A DNA stretch of 64,000 bases, from NCBI RefSeq assembly GCF_009793335.1, contig NZ_WING01000001.1:6386001-6450000 (forward strand), in the 5' to 3' direction. Below are positions 41,384-49,947 of the stretch, one piece after another. The stretch is from Actinomadura sp. J1-007. GTDB lineage: Bacteria > Actinomycetota > Actinomycetes > Streptosporangiales > Streptosporangiaceae. The notes under the pieces were generated by a model that worked only from the letters and a program-made list of their open reading frames with translations, did not search any database and was not told where the DNA came from. The translations under genes and the position numbers were made by a program. How positions within the stretch are numbered: position 1 is the first letter of the stretch; each line of letters opens with the position of its first letter.

Positions 41384-42685
41384 TCAGCGGGCGGCCTTCG
41401 CGGCGGCCTCGGTCGCCTTCGACCACGCGTCGTCCGGCCGGACCTCGCCCTGGCCGACGGCGATCAGGACGTTCTCGACGGCCTGCCGGACGTCCTCGTT
41501 CTTCGGCCCGAGGTGGACGGGCTTCACCTGCGCGGCCGTCGCGCCGTAGATGCGGCCGGTGGGCGCGCCGCCGAAGTAGGCGTTCCGATGGCCCGCGACG
41601 GCGGGATCGGCGGCGGCCTGCGGGGAGGACGGGAACGTGTTCTTGTCCTTGAACGCGCCGACCTGCCCCTGCGGCCCGGACAGGAACTTCGCCAGCTCGG
41701 CCGCCTGCCCCGGGTGGTCGGTCTGCTTCGGCACCGCCAGCCACGAGCCGCCCCAGTAGCCGCTGCCGCCGGGCACGGACGCCACGTCCCACTTGCCCTT
41801 GCCGAAGCCGCCGGAGAACTCCTCGATGCCGCCGAGCATCCACGACGGGCACGGCACGGTCGCGAACGTGTCGCGCTTCAGCGCCGTCTGCCACGGCGGC
41901 GTGAACACCGACGCGTCCGCCGTCAGGCCCGCCCGCTCGAACTTCAGCGTCGTGTCGAACGCCGAGCGCACGGCGGGGTTGCTGTCGAAGACGAGCTTGT
42001 CGCTCTTGTCGAAGAAGCTGTAGCCGGGTCCCGCCCCGGCGTTCTGGAGGACGGTCGTGCGCAGGACGGCCGTCGGGCCGTCCAGCCACTTGGTCTTCGG
42101 GACCTTGGCCTGGAACCTCTGGCCCGTCGCGAGGAACGCGTCCCAGGTCGGCCACAGCCGTCCCACCTCGCCGCGTTCGGTGGGCAGCCCGGCCTTCTCG
42201 AACAGGTCCTTGCGGTAGCACAGGCCGAGCGGGCCGATGTCGGTGCCGAGCCCGACGAGCTGCCCGCCGTCGGGCGTGACGCCCATCTGCCACTTCCAGG
42301 GCAGGAAGTTCTTCTCCAGCTCCCGTCCGCCGTAGTCGAACAGGTCGAGGAACTTCGCGCGCTGCTGCATGTACGCCGGGAGGATGCCCTCCTCCAGCGC
42401 GACCACGTCGCCCGCGCCGCTGCCGGTGGCGATCCACTGCTGGAGCCGGGGCTTGTAGTCGTCCAGCGTGGACACCTTCCGCTGCTTGATCCTGACGTCG
42501 GGGTGCGACGCCTCGTACTGCCGGTAGAGCCGGTCGTAGCCGAACTCGCCGAAGACGTCGACGGTCAGCGTCACCGGCCCGGAGCCGCCGCCGTCCCCGC
42601 CGTCGCCTCCGCAGGCGGCGGCGAGGCACCCGGCGAGCACCGCCGCCATCGCCGTGCCCAGCCCGCGCCGCATGGTGGCCCTCAT
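41384..42685 (-). CDS. cebE: Cellobiose-binding lipoprotein CebE-like
   Basis: 433 residues. A signal sequence with lipobox LAGC (Cys20) anchors it outside the membrane. The mature part resembles Streptomyces CebE along its length: VTLTVDVFGEFGYDRLYRQY, VVALEEGILPAYMQQ, NFLPWKWQMGVTPDGGQLVG and GYWGGSWLAVPKQTDHPGQ. It should capture cellobiose and cellotriose for import by CebF/CebG. The upstream region carries a perfect CebR box. Confidence 0.9.
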   Translation of the reverse strand: MRATMRRGLGTAMAAVLAGCLAAACGGDGGDGGGSGPVTLTVDVFGEFGYDRLYRQYEASHPDVRIKQRKVSTLDDYKPRLQQWIATGSGAGDVVALEEGILPAYMQQRAKFLDLFDYGGRELEKNFLPWKWQMGVTPDGGQLVGLGTDIGPLGLCYRKDLFEKAGLPTERGEVGRLWPTWDAFLATGQRFQAKVPKTKWLDGPTAVLRTTVLQNAGAGPGYSFFDKSDKLVFDSNPAVRSAFDTTLKFERAGLTADASVFTPPWQTALKRDTFATVPCPSWMLGGIEEFSGGFGKGKWDVASVPGGSGYWGGSWLAVPKQTDHPGQAAELAKFLSGPQGQVGAFKDKNTFPSSPQAAADPAVAGHRNAYFGGAPTGRIYGATAAQVKPVHLGPKNEDVRQAVENVLIAVGQGEVRPDDAWSKATEAAAKAAR

Positions 42686-42718
42686 GAGCGGACCCCTCTC
42701 AGGTCGTGTCGGTCAGGT

Positions 42719-42734
42719 GTGGGAGCGCTCCCAC
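42719..42734. promoter_or_regulatory. CebR operator upstream of cebE
   Basis: The 16-bp perfect palindrome GTGGGAGCGCTCCCAC contains the established CebR box TGGGAGCGCTCCCA (42720-42733). It lies about 34 bases before the cebE start, where it would block the promoter. It matches the site known from Streptomyces cellulose utilisation. Confidence 0.93.
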
Positions 42735-42819
42735 GAAGAAAAGACCGTGACCTGGCGCACTGTCAATCCACCGAGACCCAACCGTTATCGACGGGCCCGC
42801 CGGGGCCGGCGGGCGGGCG

Positions 42820-44508
42820 TCAGCGCGCCTCCCACCAGACGGCCGTGCCGGGAGGCAGCTCGATCCGGTCGCCGTCCACGCGGACGGGGCCGCTGGCCAG
42901 CAGGACCTTCCCGTACGCGGCCATGCGCGCCGTCCGCCCGCCCATGTTGACCGCGCACGCGACGGCGCGCCCGGACGCCCCGCCCGCGTCCCCGCTCGCG
43001 CCATCGGGCCGTTCGCCGGGGGCCTCGCGGGCGAAGACGAGCGTGCCGGGCGGGCCGGTGAGCCAGCGGAGCGGTCCGTCGCCGAGCGCGGGGTGCGCGC
43101 GGCGGATGCGCAGCGCCTCGCGGTAGAGCGCCAGCGTCGAGTCCGGGTCGCCGTCCTGCGCGGCGACCGTCAGCGCGCGCCAGGCGGGCGGGATCGGCAG
43201 CCAGGACGTGCCGCCGTCGCCGAAGCCGAACGGCGGCACGTCGCCCGACCAGGGGATCGGTACGCGGCAGCCGTCCCGCCCCGCGCCCGCCGCGCGCGCG
43301 TTCTGCGGGTCGAGCAGGAACTCCTCGGGCAGGTCGGCCACCTCGGGCAGCCCCAGCTCCTCGCCCTGGTAGACGTACGCCGAGCCGGGCAGGGCGAGCG
43401 TCAGCAGCGCGGCGGCGCGCGCCCTGCGCAGCCCTTCGTCGCCGCCCCCGTACCGCGTGAGGTGCCGCTTGACATCGTGGTTCGACAGCACCCAGGTGGC
43501 GGGCGCGCCGACGGCCTCGGCCGCGCGCAGGGACGCGTCGACGACCTCGCGCATCGCGGACGCGTCCCACGGCGCGAGGAGGTAGTGGAAGTTGAACGCC
43601 TGGTGCAGCTCGTCCGGGCGGGTGTAGGCCGCGAGCCGTTCGGGGGTCGGCGCCCACGCCTCGGCCACCCCGATCCGCTCCCCGCCGTACGAGTCGAGCA
43701 GCGCCCGCCACGAGCGGTGGATCTCGTGCACGCCGTCCTGGTCGAAGTAGGGGACGACGGCCGTCCCGAGCGGCCCGAGCTGGTCGGCGTGGCCGACGTC
43801 GGGCAGGCCGGCCGCCTTGACCATGCCGTGCGCGACGTCCACCCGGAAGCCGTCGGCGCCGAGGTCGAGCCAGAACCGCAGGACGTCGGCGAACTCCGCC
43901 CGGACCTCCTCGTTCTCCCAGTCGAGGTCGGGCTGCTCGGTCGCGAACAGGTGCAGGTACCACTGGCCGTCGGGGACGCGGGTCCAGGCGGAGCCGCCGA
44001 ACACCGACTCCCAGTCGTTCGGCGGCTCGGCGCCGTCCGGGCCCCGTCCGTCGCGGAACACGTAGCGGCCGCGCTCGGGGGAGCCGGGCCGCGCGGCGAG
44101 CGCGGCGCGGAACCAGGGGTGCCGGTCGGAGGTGTGGTTGGGGACGACGTCCAGGATGATCCGCAGGCCGTGCGCGTGCGCGTCCCGGATCAGGGCGCGG
44201 GCGTCGTCGAGCGTCCCGAACAGCGGGTCGACGTCGCGGTGGTCGGCCACGTCGTACCCGAAGTCGGCCATCGGCGAGACGTAGAAGGGGGTGATCCACA
44301 GGGCGTCCACGCCGAGCCCCGCCAGGTACGGCAGCCGCGAGCGGACGCCCGCCAGATCGCCGATCCCGTCGCCGTTCCCGTCGGCGAAGCTGCGGACGTA
44401 CACCTGGTAGATGACCGCGTCGCGCCACCACGCGGAGGGGCGTCCGGCGCTCTGGTCCCCGTTCCGGCTCTCGTCGCCGGCGGAGGGGTTGAGGATGTCC
44501 TGCGTCAT
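42820..44508 (-). CDS. Family GH13 alpha-glucosidase (oligo-1,6-/maltase-type)
   Basis: 562 residues of a GH13 barrel. Conserved regions: DVVPNHTSDRHPWF, nucleophile Asp in GFRVDVAHGM, acid/base Glu in GVAEAWAPTPE, and transition-state Asp in WVLSNHDVKRH. The start WWRDAVIYQVYVRSFADGNG is that of alpha-glucosidases. It has no signal peptide, so it works on imported alpha-glucosides. It lies upstream of the ceb operator on the same strand and does not share it; the divergent TetR is a possible regulator. Its link to cellobiose use is only positional. Confidence 0.88.
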   Translation of the reverse strand: MTQDILNPSAGDESRNGDQSAGRPSAWWRDAVIYQVYVRSFADGNGDGIGDLAGVRSRLPYLAGLGVDALWITPFYVSPMADFGYDVADHRDVDPLFGTLDDARALIRDAHAHGLRIILDVVPNHTSDRHPWFRAALAARPGSPERGRYVFRDGRGPDGAEPPNDWESVFGGSAWTRVPDGQWYLHLFATEQPDLDWENEEVRAEFADVLRFWLDLGADGFRVDVAHGMVKAAGLPDVGHADQLGPLGTAVVPYFDQDGVHEIHRSWRALLDSYGGERIGVAEAWAPTPERLAAYTRPDELHQAFNFHYLLAPWDASAMREVVDASLRAAEAVGAPATWVLSNHDVKRHLTRYGGGDEGLRRARAAALLTLALPGSAYVYQGEELGLPEVADLPEEFLLDPQNARAAGAGRDGCRVPIPWSGDVPPFGFGDGGTSWLPIPPAWRALTVAAQDGDPDSTLALYREALRIRRAHPALGDGPLRWLTGPPGTLVFAREAPGERPDGASGDAGGASGRAVACAVNMGGRTARMAAYGKVLLASGPVRVDGDRIELPPGTAVWWEAR

Positions 44509-44666
44509 CGCTGTCCTTCGCTAGGGGGCGTGCGTGCGATGCGGGGCGTGCTCGGGGCCTCCCGTGTGCGTCCCCGCCCGGACGCCGCTTCACGCCCCCG
44601 CGCACGAGCGAGACGGGCGTCACGCGGCGGCGCAGGCGGCTGTCGGACGAGGAGACGGCCCGGCGG

Positions 44667-45560
44667 ATGCTGGACGCGGCCATGGACATGGTCAACGCCA
44701 CCGGCCTCACCGTGAGCCTCGACCACATCGGCTTCGAGGACGTCATCCGCGAGGCGGGCGTGGCGCGCAGCGCGGTCTACCGGCGCTGGCCGTACAAGGA
44801 CCTGTTCTTCAGCGACCTGCTGAAGGAGCTGGCCAGCGCCGCGGTCCCGGCGGCCGTCGCGGACGAGGCGTCCCGGCGCGTGACCGCCCGGACCGTCCTG
44901 GAGCGCCTCGACGGGCTCGGGACGGCCGAGGGCCGCGCCGGGCTGCTCGCCGAACTGATCCGCAAGGCCGCCCTCGGCGACTTCGAGATCATCGGCGGGT
45001 CGCCGGAGTGGAGCACGTACCTGGCTTTGAACGCCGCGTTCGCCGGGCTCCCGGCGGGCGGGCTGCGCGACCAGGTGCAGGAGGCGCTGGCCGCGTCGGA
45101 GCGCCGCTTCGTCGTCCACCTGGCGGCGGCGTACGAGCACCTGGCCGGGCTGCTCGGCTACCGGCTCCGTCCCGGATCGGACGTCACGTTCGAGGTGCTC
45201 GCGACCCTCGCGCAGGGGACGATGCGCGGCCTGGTCGTGATGGCGCAGTCCAGGCCCGAGATCGGGACGCGGCGGGTGCGGGCCGCGCCGTTCGGGGACG
45301 GCGCGGGCGAATGGTCGCTGCCCGCGCTCGGCATCGCCGCCGCGGTCTCCTCGTTCCTCGAACCCGATCCGGACGTCGTGTGGGACGCCGAGCGGATCGC
45401 GGACGTGCGGAGGCAGCTCGAAGCCGACCCGTTCGGCCCGGTCCGGCCGGAGGGCGGCCTGTGGGGCGAGCCCCCGGCGCGGGAGGCCCATCCGGGACCC
45501 GGCCGCCGGGGCGCGCCGGCACGTAGTACCGGCGAGGAACGGAACCGACGAGGGGGGACG
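44667..45560 (+). CDS. TetR-family regulator (reads on without a stop into the next gene)
   Basis: About 300 codons. The helix-turn-helix reads DHIGFEDVIREAGVARSAVY and RRWPYKDLFFSDLLKEL. The remainder is a helical ligand domain. No start codon is found upstream in frame, so ATG at 44667 is used even though it trims the first helix; frames upstream suggest a missing base is possible. The coding frame continues without any stop through about 45490-45560 into the CDP-alcohol gene. A TAG in the frame reached by one missing base lies at 45524-45526, which could be the true end. Whether a real fusion exists is unsettled. Confidence 0.72.
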
Positions 45561-46418
45561 ATGGGCGAGGGAGGGCACCGCGCCGGAACAGCCGTGCCGG
45601 ACGGCGCGGCCGCGGTCGCCGGCGGAGGCGTCCTGCTGCTCGCGCTGCACGCGGGCGCGGGACTCGGGACGGCCGGAGCGCTGGCGGGCGCGGTCTTCGC
45701 CGCGGGCGCGGCGGGCGCGCTCGCGTACGGGATGCGGCGGTCCGGGGTGCCCGGCCTCGGGCCCGCCGACCGTGTCACGCTGGCCCGCACGGCGCTCATC
45801 GGAGGCGTCGCCGCGCTCGTCGCGGACCGTTCGGCGGCGGTGGCCTGGCTGGTCGCCCTCGCGGCGGTCGCGCTGGTCCTGGACGGGGCGGACGGCTGGG
45901 TCGCGCGCCGCACCCGCACGGCTTCGGCGTTCGGCGCGCGGTTCGACATGGAGGCCGACGCGCTGCTGATCCTGGTGCTGAGCGTCCGCGTCGCCACGTT
46001 CGCGGGCGCGTGGGTGCTGGCGATCGGAGCGATGCGGTACGCGTTCGCGGCGGCGGCCCGGACGGCGCCCTGGCTGCGCGCGGGGCTGCCGTACAGCCGG
46101 GCGCGCAAGGCCGTCGCCGTGGTCCAGGGCGTCGTGCTGGTCGCCGTCGCGTCCGGGGTTCCGGGGCGGACGGCAGGGGCCGCGCTCACGGCTGCGGCGC
46201 TGGCGCTGCTCGCGTGGTCGTTCGGCCGCGATATCGCTTGGCTGCACCGCCATCGCCATCGCCCGGATCGCGCGGGGTGGGCGTTGCGAGGCGGGGGTGC
46301 CGGACGGTTCGGCGGCGGCGTGCGGTTGGGTGGTGTGCGGCCATGGCGCGTGGGAGTTCGCGGGGCGTCGGCGCGTCGCGCCTCGCGTGGGGCCCGGGTC
46401 GCTTTTCTAGGGGGATGA
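45561..46418 (+). CDS. CDP-alcohol phosphatidyltransferase
   Basis: 285 residues with about six membrane helices. The family active site D-x2-DG-x2-AR-x8-G-x3-D-x3-D is met exactly by DGADGWVARRTR followed by TASAFGARFDMEAD. It transfers a phospho-headgroup from a CDP-alcohol to an acceptor in the membrane, as in phospholipid synthesis. GGGGGG precedes the ATG at 45561. The C-terminal ~55 residues (Gly/Arg-rich) are unlike the family and may reflect a lost stop. It heads a unit of genes joined by overlaps or short gaps. Confidence 0.82.
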   Translation: MGEGGHRAGTAVPDGAAAVAGGGVLLLALHAGAGLGTAGALAGAVFAAGAAGALAYGMRRSGVPGLGPADRVTLARTALIGGVAALVADRSAAVAWLVALAAVALVLDGADGWVARRTRTASAFGARFDMEADALLILVLSVRVATFAGAWVLAIGAMRYAFAAAARTAPWLRAGLPYSRARKAVAVVQGVVLVAVASGVPGRTAGAALTAAALALLAWSFGRDIAWLHRHRHRPDRAGWALRGGGAGRFGGGVRLGGVRPWRVGVRGASARRASRGARVAFLGG

Positions 46419-47404
46419 CGATGCGACGATCTGCTCGGGCCTTCTGGGTCCGTTCACCCGGCGCGGGGGAGATCCGGAGCGTGACGCTGCCCGAGCCCGG
46501 CGAGGGCGACGTCGTCGTGCGGACGCTCAGCACGGGCGTGAGCCGCGGGACGGAGGCGCTCGTGTTCCGCGGCGGCGTCCCGGAGAGCCAGTACGGGGCG
46601 ATGCGGGCGCCGTTCCAGGAGGGCTCGTTCCCGGGGCCGGTGAAGTACGGCTACCTCAACGTCGGGGTGGTGGAGGAGGGCCCGCCGGAGCTGGCCGGCA
46701 GGACCGTGTTCTGCCTGTTCCCGCACCAGACGCGGTACGTGGTCCCGGCGGGCGCGGTGACGGTCGTCCCGGACGCGGTCCCGGCGGCGCGCGCCATCCT
46801 GGCGGGGACCGTGGAGACCGCGGTGAACGCGCTGTGGGACGCCGCGCCGCTCGTCGGCGACCGGGTCGCCGTGGTCGGCGCGGGCATGGTCGGGTGCGCC
46901 GTCGCCCGGCTGCTCGCGGGCGTCCCCGGCGTGGACGTGCAGCTCGTGGACGTCGATCCCGGCCGCGCGGCGGTGGCGGCGGCGCTCGGCGTCGCGTTCG
47001 CGCCGCCCGAACGCGCCGCCGGGGGCCGCGACCTGGTGGTGCACACCAGCGCGACCGAGGCCGGGCTCGCCCGTTCGCTGGAGCTGCTCGCGCCCGAGGG
47101 GGAGGTCCTGGAGATGAGCTGGTACGGCGACCGCAGGGTGGGCCTGCCGCTCGGCGAGGCGTTCCACTCGGGACGGCTCGCCGTCCGCGCCAGCCAGGTC
47201 GGCATGGTCGCCCCGGCGCGGCGCGGGCGGCGCTCGTTCGCCGACCGGATGGCGCTCGCGCTGCGGCTGCTCGCCGACCCCGCGTTCGACGCGCTGGTCA
47301 GCGGCGAGAGCGCGTTCGACGACCTGCCGCGGGTGATGCCCCGCCTCGCGGACGGGCGGCTCCCCGCGCTGTGCCACCGCGTCGTCTACGAGCCGTCCCC
47401 CTAG
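46415..47404 (+). CDS. Zinc-lacking MDR-family dehydrogenase
   Basis: 329 residues of the medium-chain dehydrogenase fold. The dinucleotide motif VAVVGAGMVGCAVARLLAG is intact. The catalytic-zinc GHE motif is replaced by GYLNVGVVEEG, so it may act without zinc, as in the bacteriochlorophyllide dehydrogenase-like group. The ATG overlaps the stop of the CDP-alcohol gene (ATGA); an ATG two codons later is also possible. Substrate unknown. Its place in a fixed gene row with a PTPS-like protein and a GT4 suggests a step in one pathway. Confidence 0.82.
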   Translation: MTMRRSARAFWVRSPGAGEIRSVTLPEPGEGDVVVRTLSTGVSRGTEALVFRGGVPESQYGAMRAPFQEGSFPGPVKYGYLNVGVVEEGPPELAGRTVFCLFPHQTRYVVPAGAVTVVPDAVPAARAILAGTVETAVNALWDAAPLVGDRVAVVGAGMVGCAVARLLAGVPGVDVQLVDVDPGRAAVAAALGVAFAPPERAAGGRDLVVHTSATEAGLARSLELLAPEGEVLEMSWYGDRRVGLPLGEAFHSGRLAVRASQVGMVAPARRGRRSFADRMALALRLLADPAFDALVSGESAFDDLPRVMPRLADGRLPALCHRVVYEPSP

Positions 47405-47467
47405 CCGCCCGCGCGGCCGTTCCGCCCAGGCGTTCCGTTCAGCCGTACGTTCCAGGAGGTAGTGCAG

Positions 47468-47866
47468 ATGTTCAGCGTCACCGTCCGCGACCACGTGATG
47501 GTCGCGCACAGCTTCCGCGGCGAGGTGTTCGGCCCGGCCCAGCGGCTGCACGGCGCGACGTTCGTCGTGGACGCCGCGTTCCGGCGCGCCGGGCTCGACG
47601 CCGACAACCTCGTGGTCGACATCGGGCTGGCCGCGCGCGAGCTGGGGGAGGTCCTCGGCGCGCTCAACTACCGCAACCTCGACGACGAGCCCGCGTTCGC
47701 CGGGACCAACACCTCGACCGAGTACCTGGCCAAGGTCATCGCCGACCGGCTCGCCGAACGCGTCCGCGCGGGAGCGCTCGGCGAGGGCGCGCGCGGCCTG
47801 CACGGCATCACGGTGACCCTGCACGAGTCGCACGTCGCGTGGGCGAGCTATGAGCTCACGCTGTGA
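47468..47866 (+). CDS. Degenerate 6-pyruvoyl-tetrahydropterin-synthase-like protein
   Basis: 132 residues of the PTPS/QueD fold. His14 (in VAHSF) and His28 (in RLHGATF) keep two zinc-ligand positions, but the third (second His of HGH) is Ala30, and the catalytic Cys position is Ala24 (GPAQRLHG). The LDH motif is also lost (EVLGALN), while NTSTEYLA and the C-terminal Glu region (HESHVAWASYE) remain. Normal PTPS or QueD chemistry is therefore unlikely. AGGAGGT lies seven bases before the ATG. The gene overlaps the GT4 gene by 17 bases. Confidence 0.82.
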   Translation: MFSVTVRDHVMVAHSFRGEVFGPAQRLHGATFVVDAAFRRAGLDADNLVVDIGLAARELGEVLGALNYRNLDDEPAFAGTNTSTEYLAKVIADRLAERVRAGALGEGARGLHGITVTLHESHVAWASYELTL

Positions 47867-48941
47867 CGTCGCGGTCGTCCTGCCCGGCGACGCGGACGAC
47901 CCGACCGCGCCGAGCGGCGGCAACGTCTACGGCCGCCGGGTCTGCGAGGGCCTGGAGGCGGCGGGCCGTACGGTGCGGCGCGTCGCCGTCGCCGGGACCT
48001 GGCCGCGTCCGGACGCGTCCGCCCGTTCCGGGCTTGGCGCGGCGCTCGACGCGCTGCCCGCAGGCACCGCCGTTCTCCTGGACGGGCTCGTCGCGTGCGG
48101 CGTCCCCGGCGTCGTCGCGGAACGGGCCCGGCGGCTGCGGCAGGTCGTCCTGGTGCACCTGCCGCTGTCCGACGAGACGGGCCTGGATCCGCGCGTGGCC
48201 GCCGAGCTGAACGCCCTGGAAGGGGAGACGCTGCGCGCCGCGCACGCCGTCGTGGCCACCAGCGCGTGGGCCGCCGAACGCCTGCGCGAGCTGCACGGAC
48301 CCGCGGTACGCGACGTCCACGTGGTCGAGCCCGGTGTGGACGCGGCCCCAGAAGGCTCGGGACGCGCGCCGTCCCTGCTCTGCGTGGCGTCGCTGACGCC
48401 GCGCAAAGGCCAGGACCTGCTGGTCGAGGCCCTGTACCGCGTCGCGGACCTGGACTGGACGTGCCGCCTCGTCGGGCCCGCCGGACGCGACCCGGCGTAC
48501 GCCGAGCGCGTGCGGGACCTGATCGCGGCGCGCGGCCTCCGCGGCCGGATCGGCGTCGCCGGGCCGCTGACGGGCGAGCCGCTCGCCGCCGCGTACGCCA
48601 CGGCCGGGCTCCTGGTCCTGCCGTCCCGAGCCGAGACGTACGGGATGGTGGTGACCGAGGCGCTGGCGCGCGGGATCCCCGTCGTCGCCACTGAGGTGGG
48701 CGGCGTGCCGGGCGCTCTCGGGTCGGCCCCGGACGGAACGGTCCCGGGTGTGCTCGTCCCGCCGGACGACGCCGACGCACTCGCCGACGCGCTCCGCCGC
48801 TGGCTCACAGACGAACGCCTGCGCATCTCCCTGCGGGCCTCCGCGCGAGCCCGCCGCACCACACTGACCGGCTGGGACGAGACGTCACAACGCCTGGCCG
48901 CCGTACTGCACGGCGTCCAGGAGAACGGAGGGCCCAGGTGA
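47850..48941 (+). CDS. Family GT4 glycosyltransferase
   Basis: 363 residues of the GT-B fold. The acceptor-side Rossmann half starts with DVAVVLPGDADDPTAPSGGN; the donor half has LLCVASLTPRKGQDLLVEAL and the Glu-rich nucleotide-sugar motif AETYGMVVTEALARGIPVVA. Such enzymes transfer a sugar from an NDP-sugar to lipid or small-molecule acceptors. No signal or membrane segment. It overlaps the PTPS-like gene and is followed by the methyltransferase with a four-base overlap (48938-48941), so all three are co-translated. Confidence 0.88.
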   Translation: MSSRCDVAVVLPGDADDPTAPSGGNVYGRRVCEGLEAAGRTVRRVAVAGTWPRPDASARSGLGAALDALPAGTAVLLDGLVACGVPGVVAERARRLRQVVLVHLPLSDETGLDPRVAAELNALEGETLRAAHAVVATSAWAAERLRELHGPAVRDVHVVEPGVDAAPEGSGRAPSLLCVASLTPRKGQDLLVEALYRVADLDWTCRLVGPAGRDPAYAERVRDLIAARGLRGRIGVAGPLTGEPLAAAYATAGLLVLPSRAETYGMVVTEALARGIPVVATEVGGVPGALGSAPDGTVPGVLVPPDDADALADALRRWLTDERLRISLRASARARRTTLTGWDETSQRLAAVLHGVQENGGPR

Positions 48942-49767
48942 ACGAGCCCGGAAGCGCCCGCTTCGAGCCCGGCTGGCTGGCGCTGCGCGAGGAGGCCGAC
49001 GCGGAGGCGCGCGCCGCCGAACTGCTCGAACCGCTGCGTGCGCACCTGACCGCACGCCCGCTGGTCGTCCGCGACCTCGGCTGCGGAACGGGTTCGATGG
49101 GCCGGTGGCTCGCCGGACGGCTGCCCGGCCCGCAGCACTGGGTGCTGCACGACCGCGACCCCGACCTGCTCGCGCGGGCGAGCGCGGACATGCCCGCCAC
49201 CTCGTCCGACGGCGGACCCGTCACGGCGGAGACCGTCACGGGAGACCTCGCCGGGCTCCGCGCGGCGGACCTCGCGGGAACCTCCCTGGTCACCGCCTCC
49301 GCATTGCTCGACCTGCTGACCGCCGCCGAGATGGACGGCCTCGCCGCCGCGATCACCGGAGCCGGGTGCCCGGCGTTGCTGACGCTCTCCGTCGCCGGCC
49401 GCGTCGAACTCCGTCCGCACGACCCGTTCGACGGCGAACTCGCCGAGGCGTTCAACGCGCACCAGAGGCGCGTCGCCGGAGGCCGCCGCCTGCTCGGTCC
49501 GGACGCCGCCGACGCCGCCGCCGACGCGTTCCGGCGCCACGGCGCGGACGTGCGGACCGGCCCCAGCCCCTGGCGGCTCGGCCCCGGCCGCGCCGCGCTG
49601 ACCCGCGAGTGGCTGCGCGGCTGGACCGCCGCCGCCCGCGAGCAGCGCCCCGACCTCGCCGGCCCGGCGGACGCGTACCTGCGCCGCCGCCTCGACGCCT
49701 GCGCCGCGGGCGAGCTGTCCGTCACCGTCCACCACGTGGACCTTCTCGCCCTCCCCGCCGCCCCTGA
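48938..49767 (+). CDS. SAM-dependent methyltransferase (stop apparently lost)
   Basis: The class I fold is clear: VRDLGCGTGSMGRWLAG, then LHDRDPDLLARA for the adenosine-side Asp, and a Leu/Ala-rich strand around TASALLDLLTAAEMD. The frame runs on to 50185, through a Ser/Arg/Pro-rich stretch that lies antisense to the PAP2 gene, which is not plausible as protein. One missing C in the CCCC run near 49761-49764 would give a TGA ending at 49767 after LPAAP. I therefore end the call there. Substrate unknown; it is the last gene of the unit. Confidence 0.8.
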
Positions 49768-49947
49768 CGACGCGCCGGCCCGGGACGCTCGCCGGGGCGG
49801 CGGTCCTGGCGTTCGCGACGTAGCGGCCCGAACACGGCCGCCGGTCGCCGGTTGTCCCCAAGCACAAGGATCTGCCACATCGTCACCATCACCCCCGAGA
49901 AGACCGCACGTTCATCCACTGACCCGCCGGAGCATGTCCGGCGGAAC

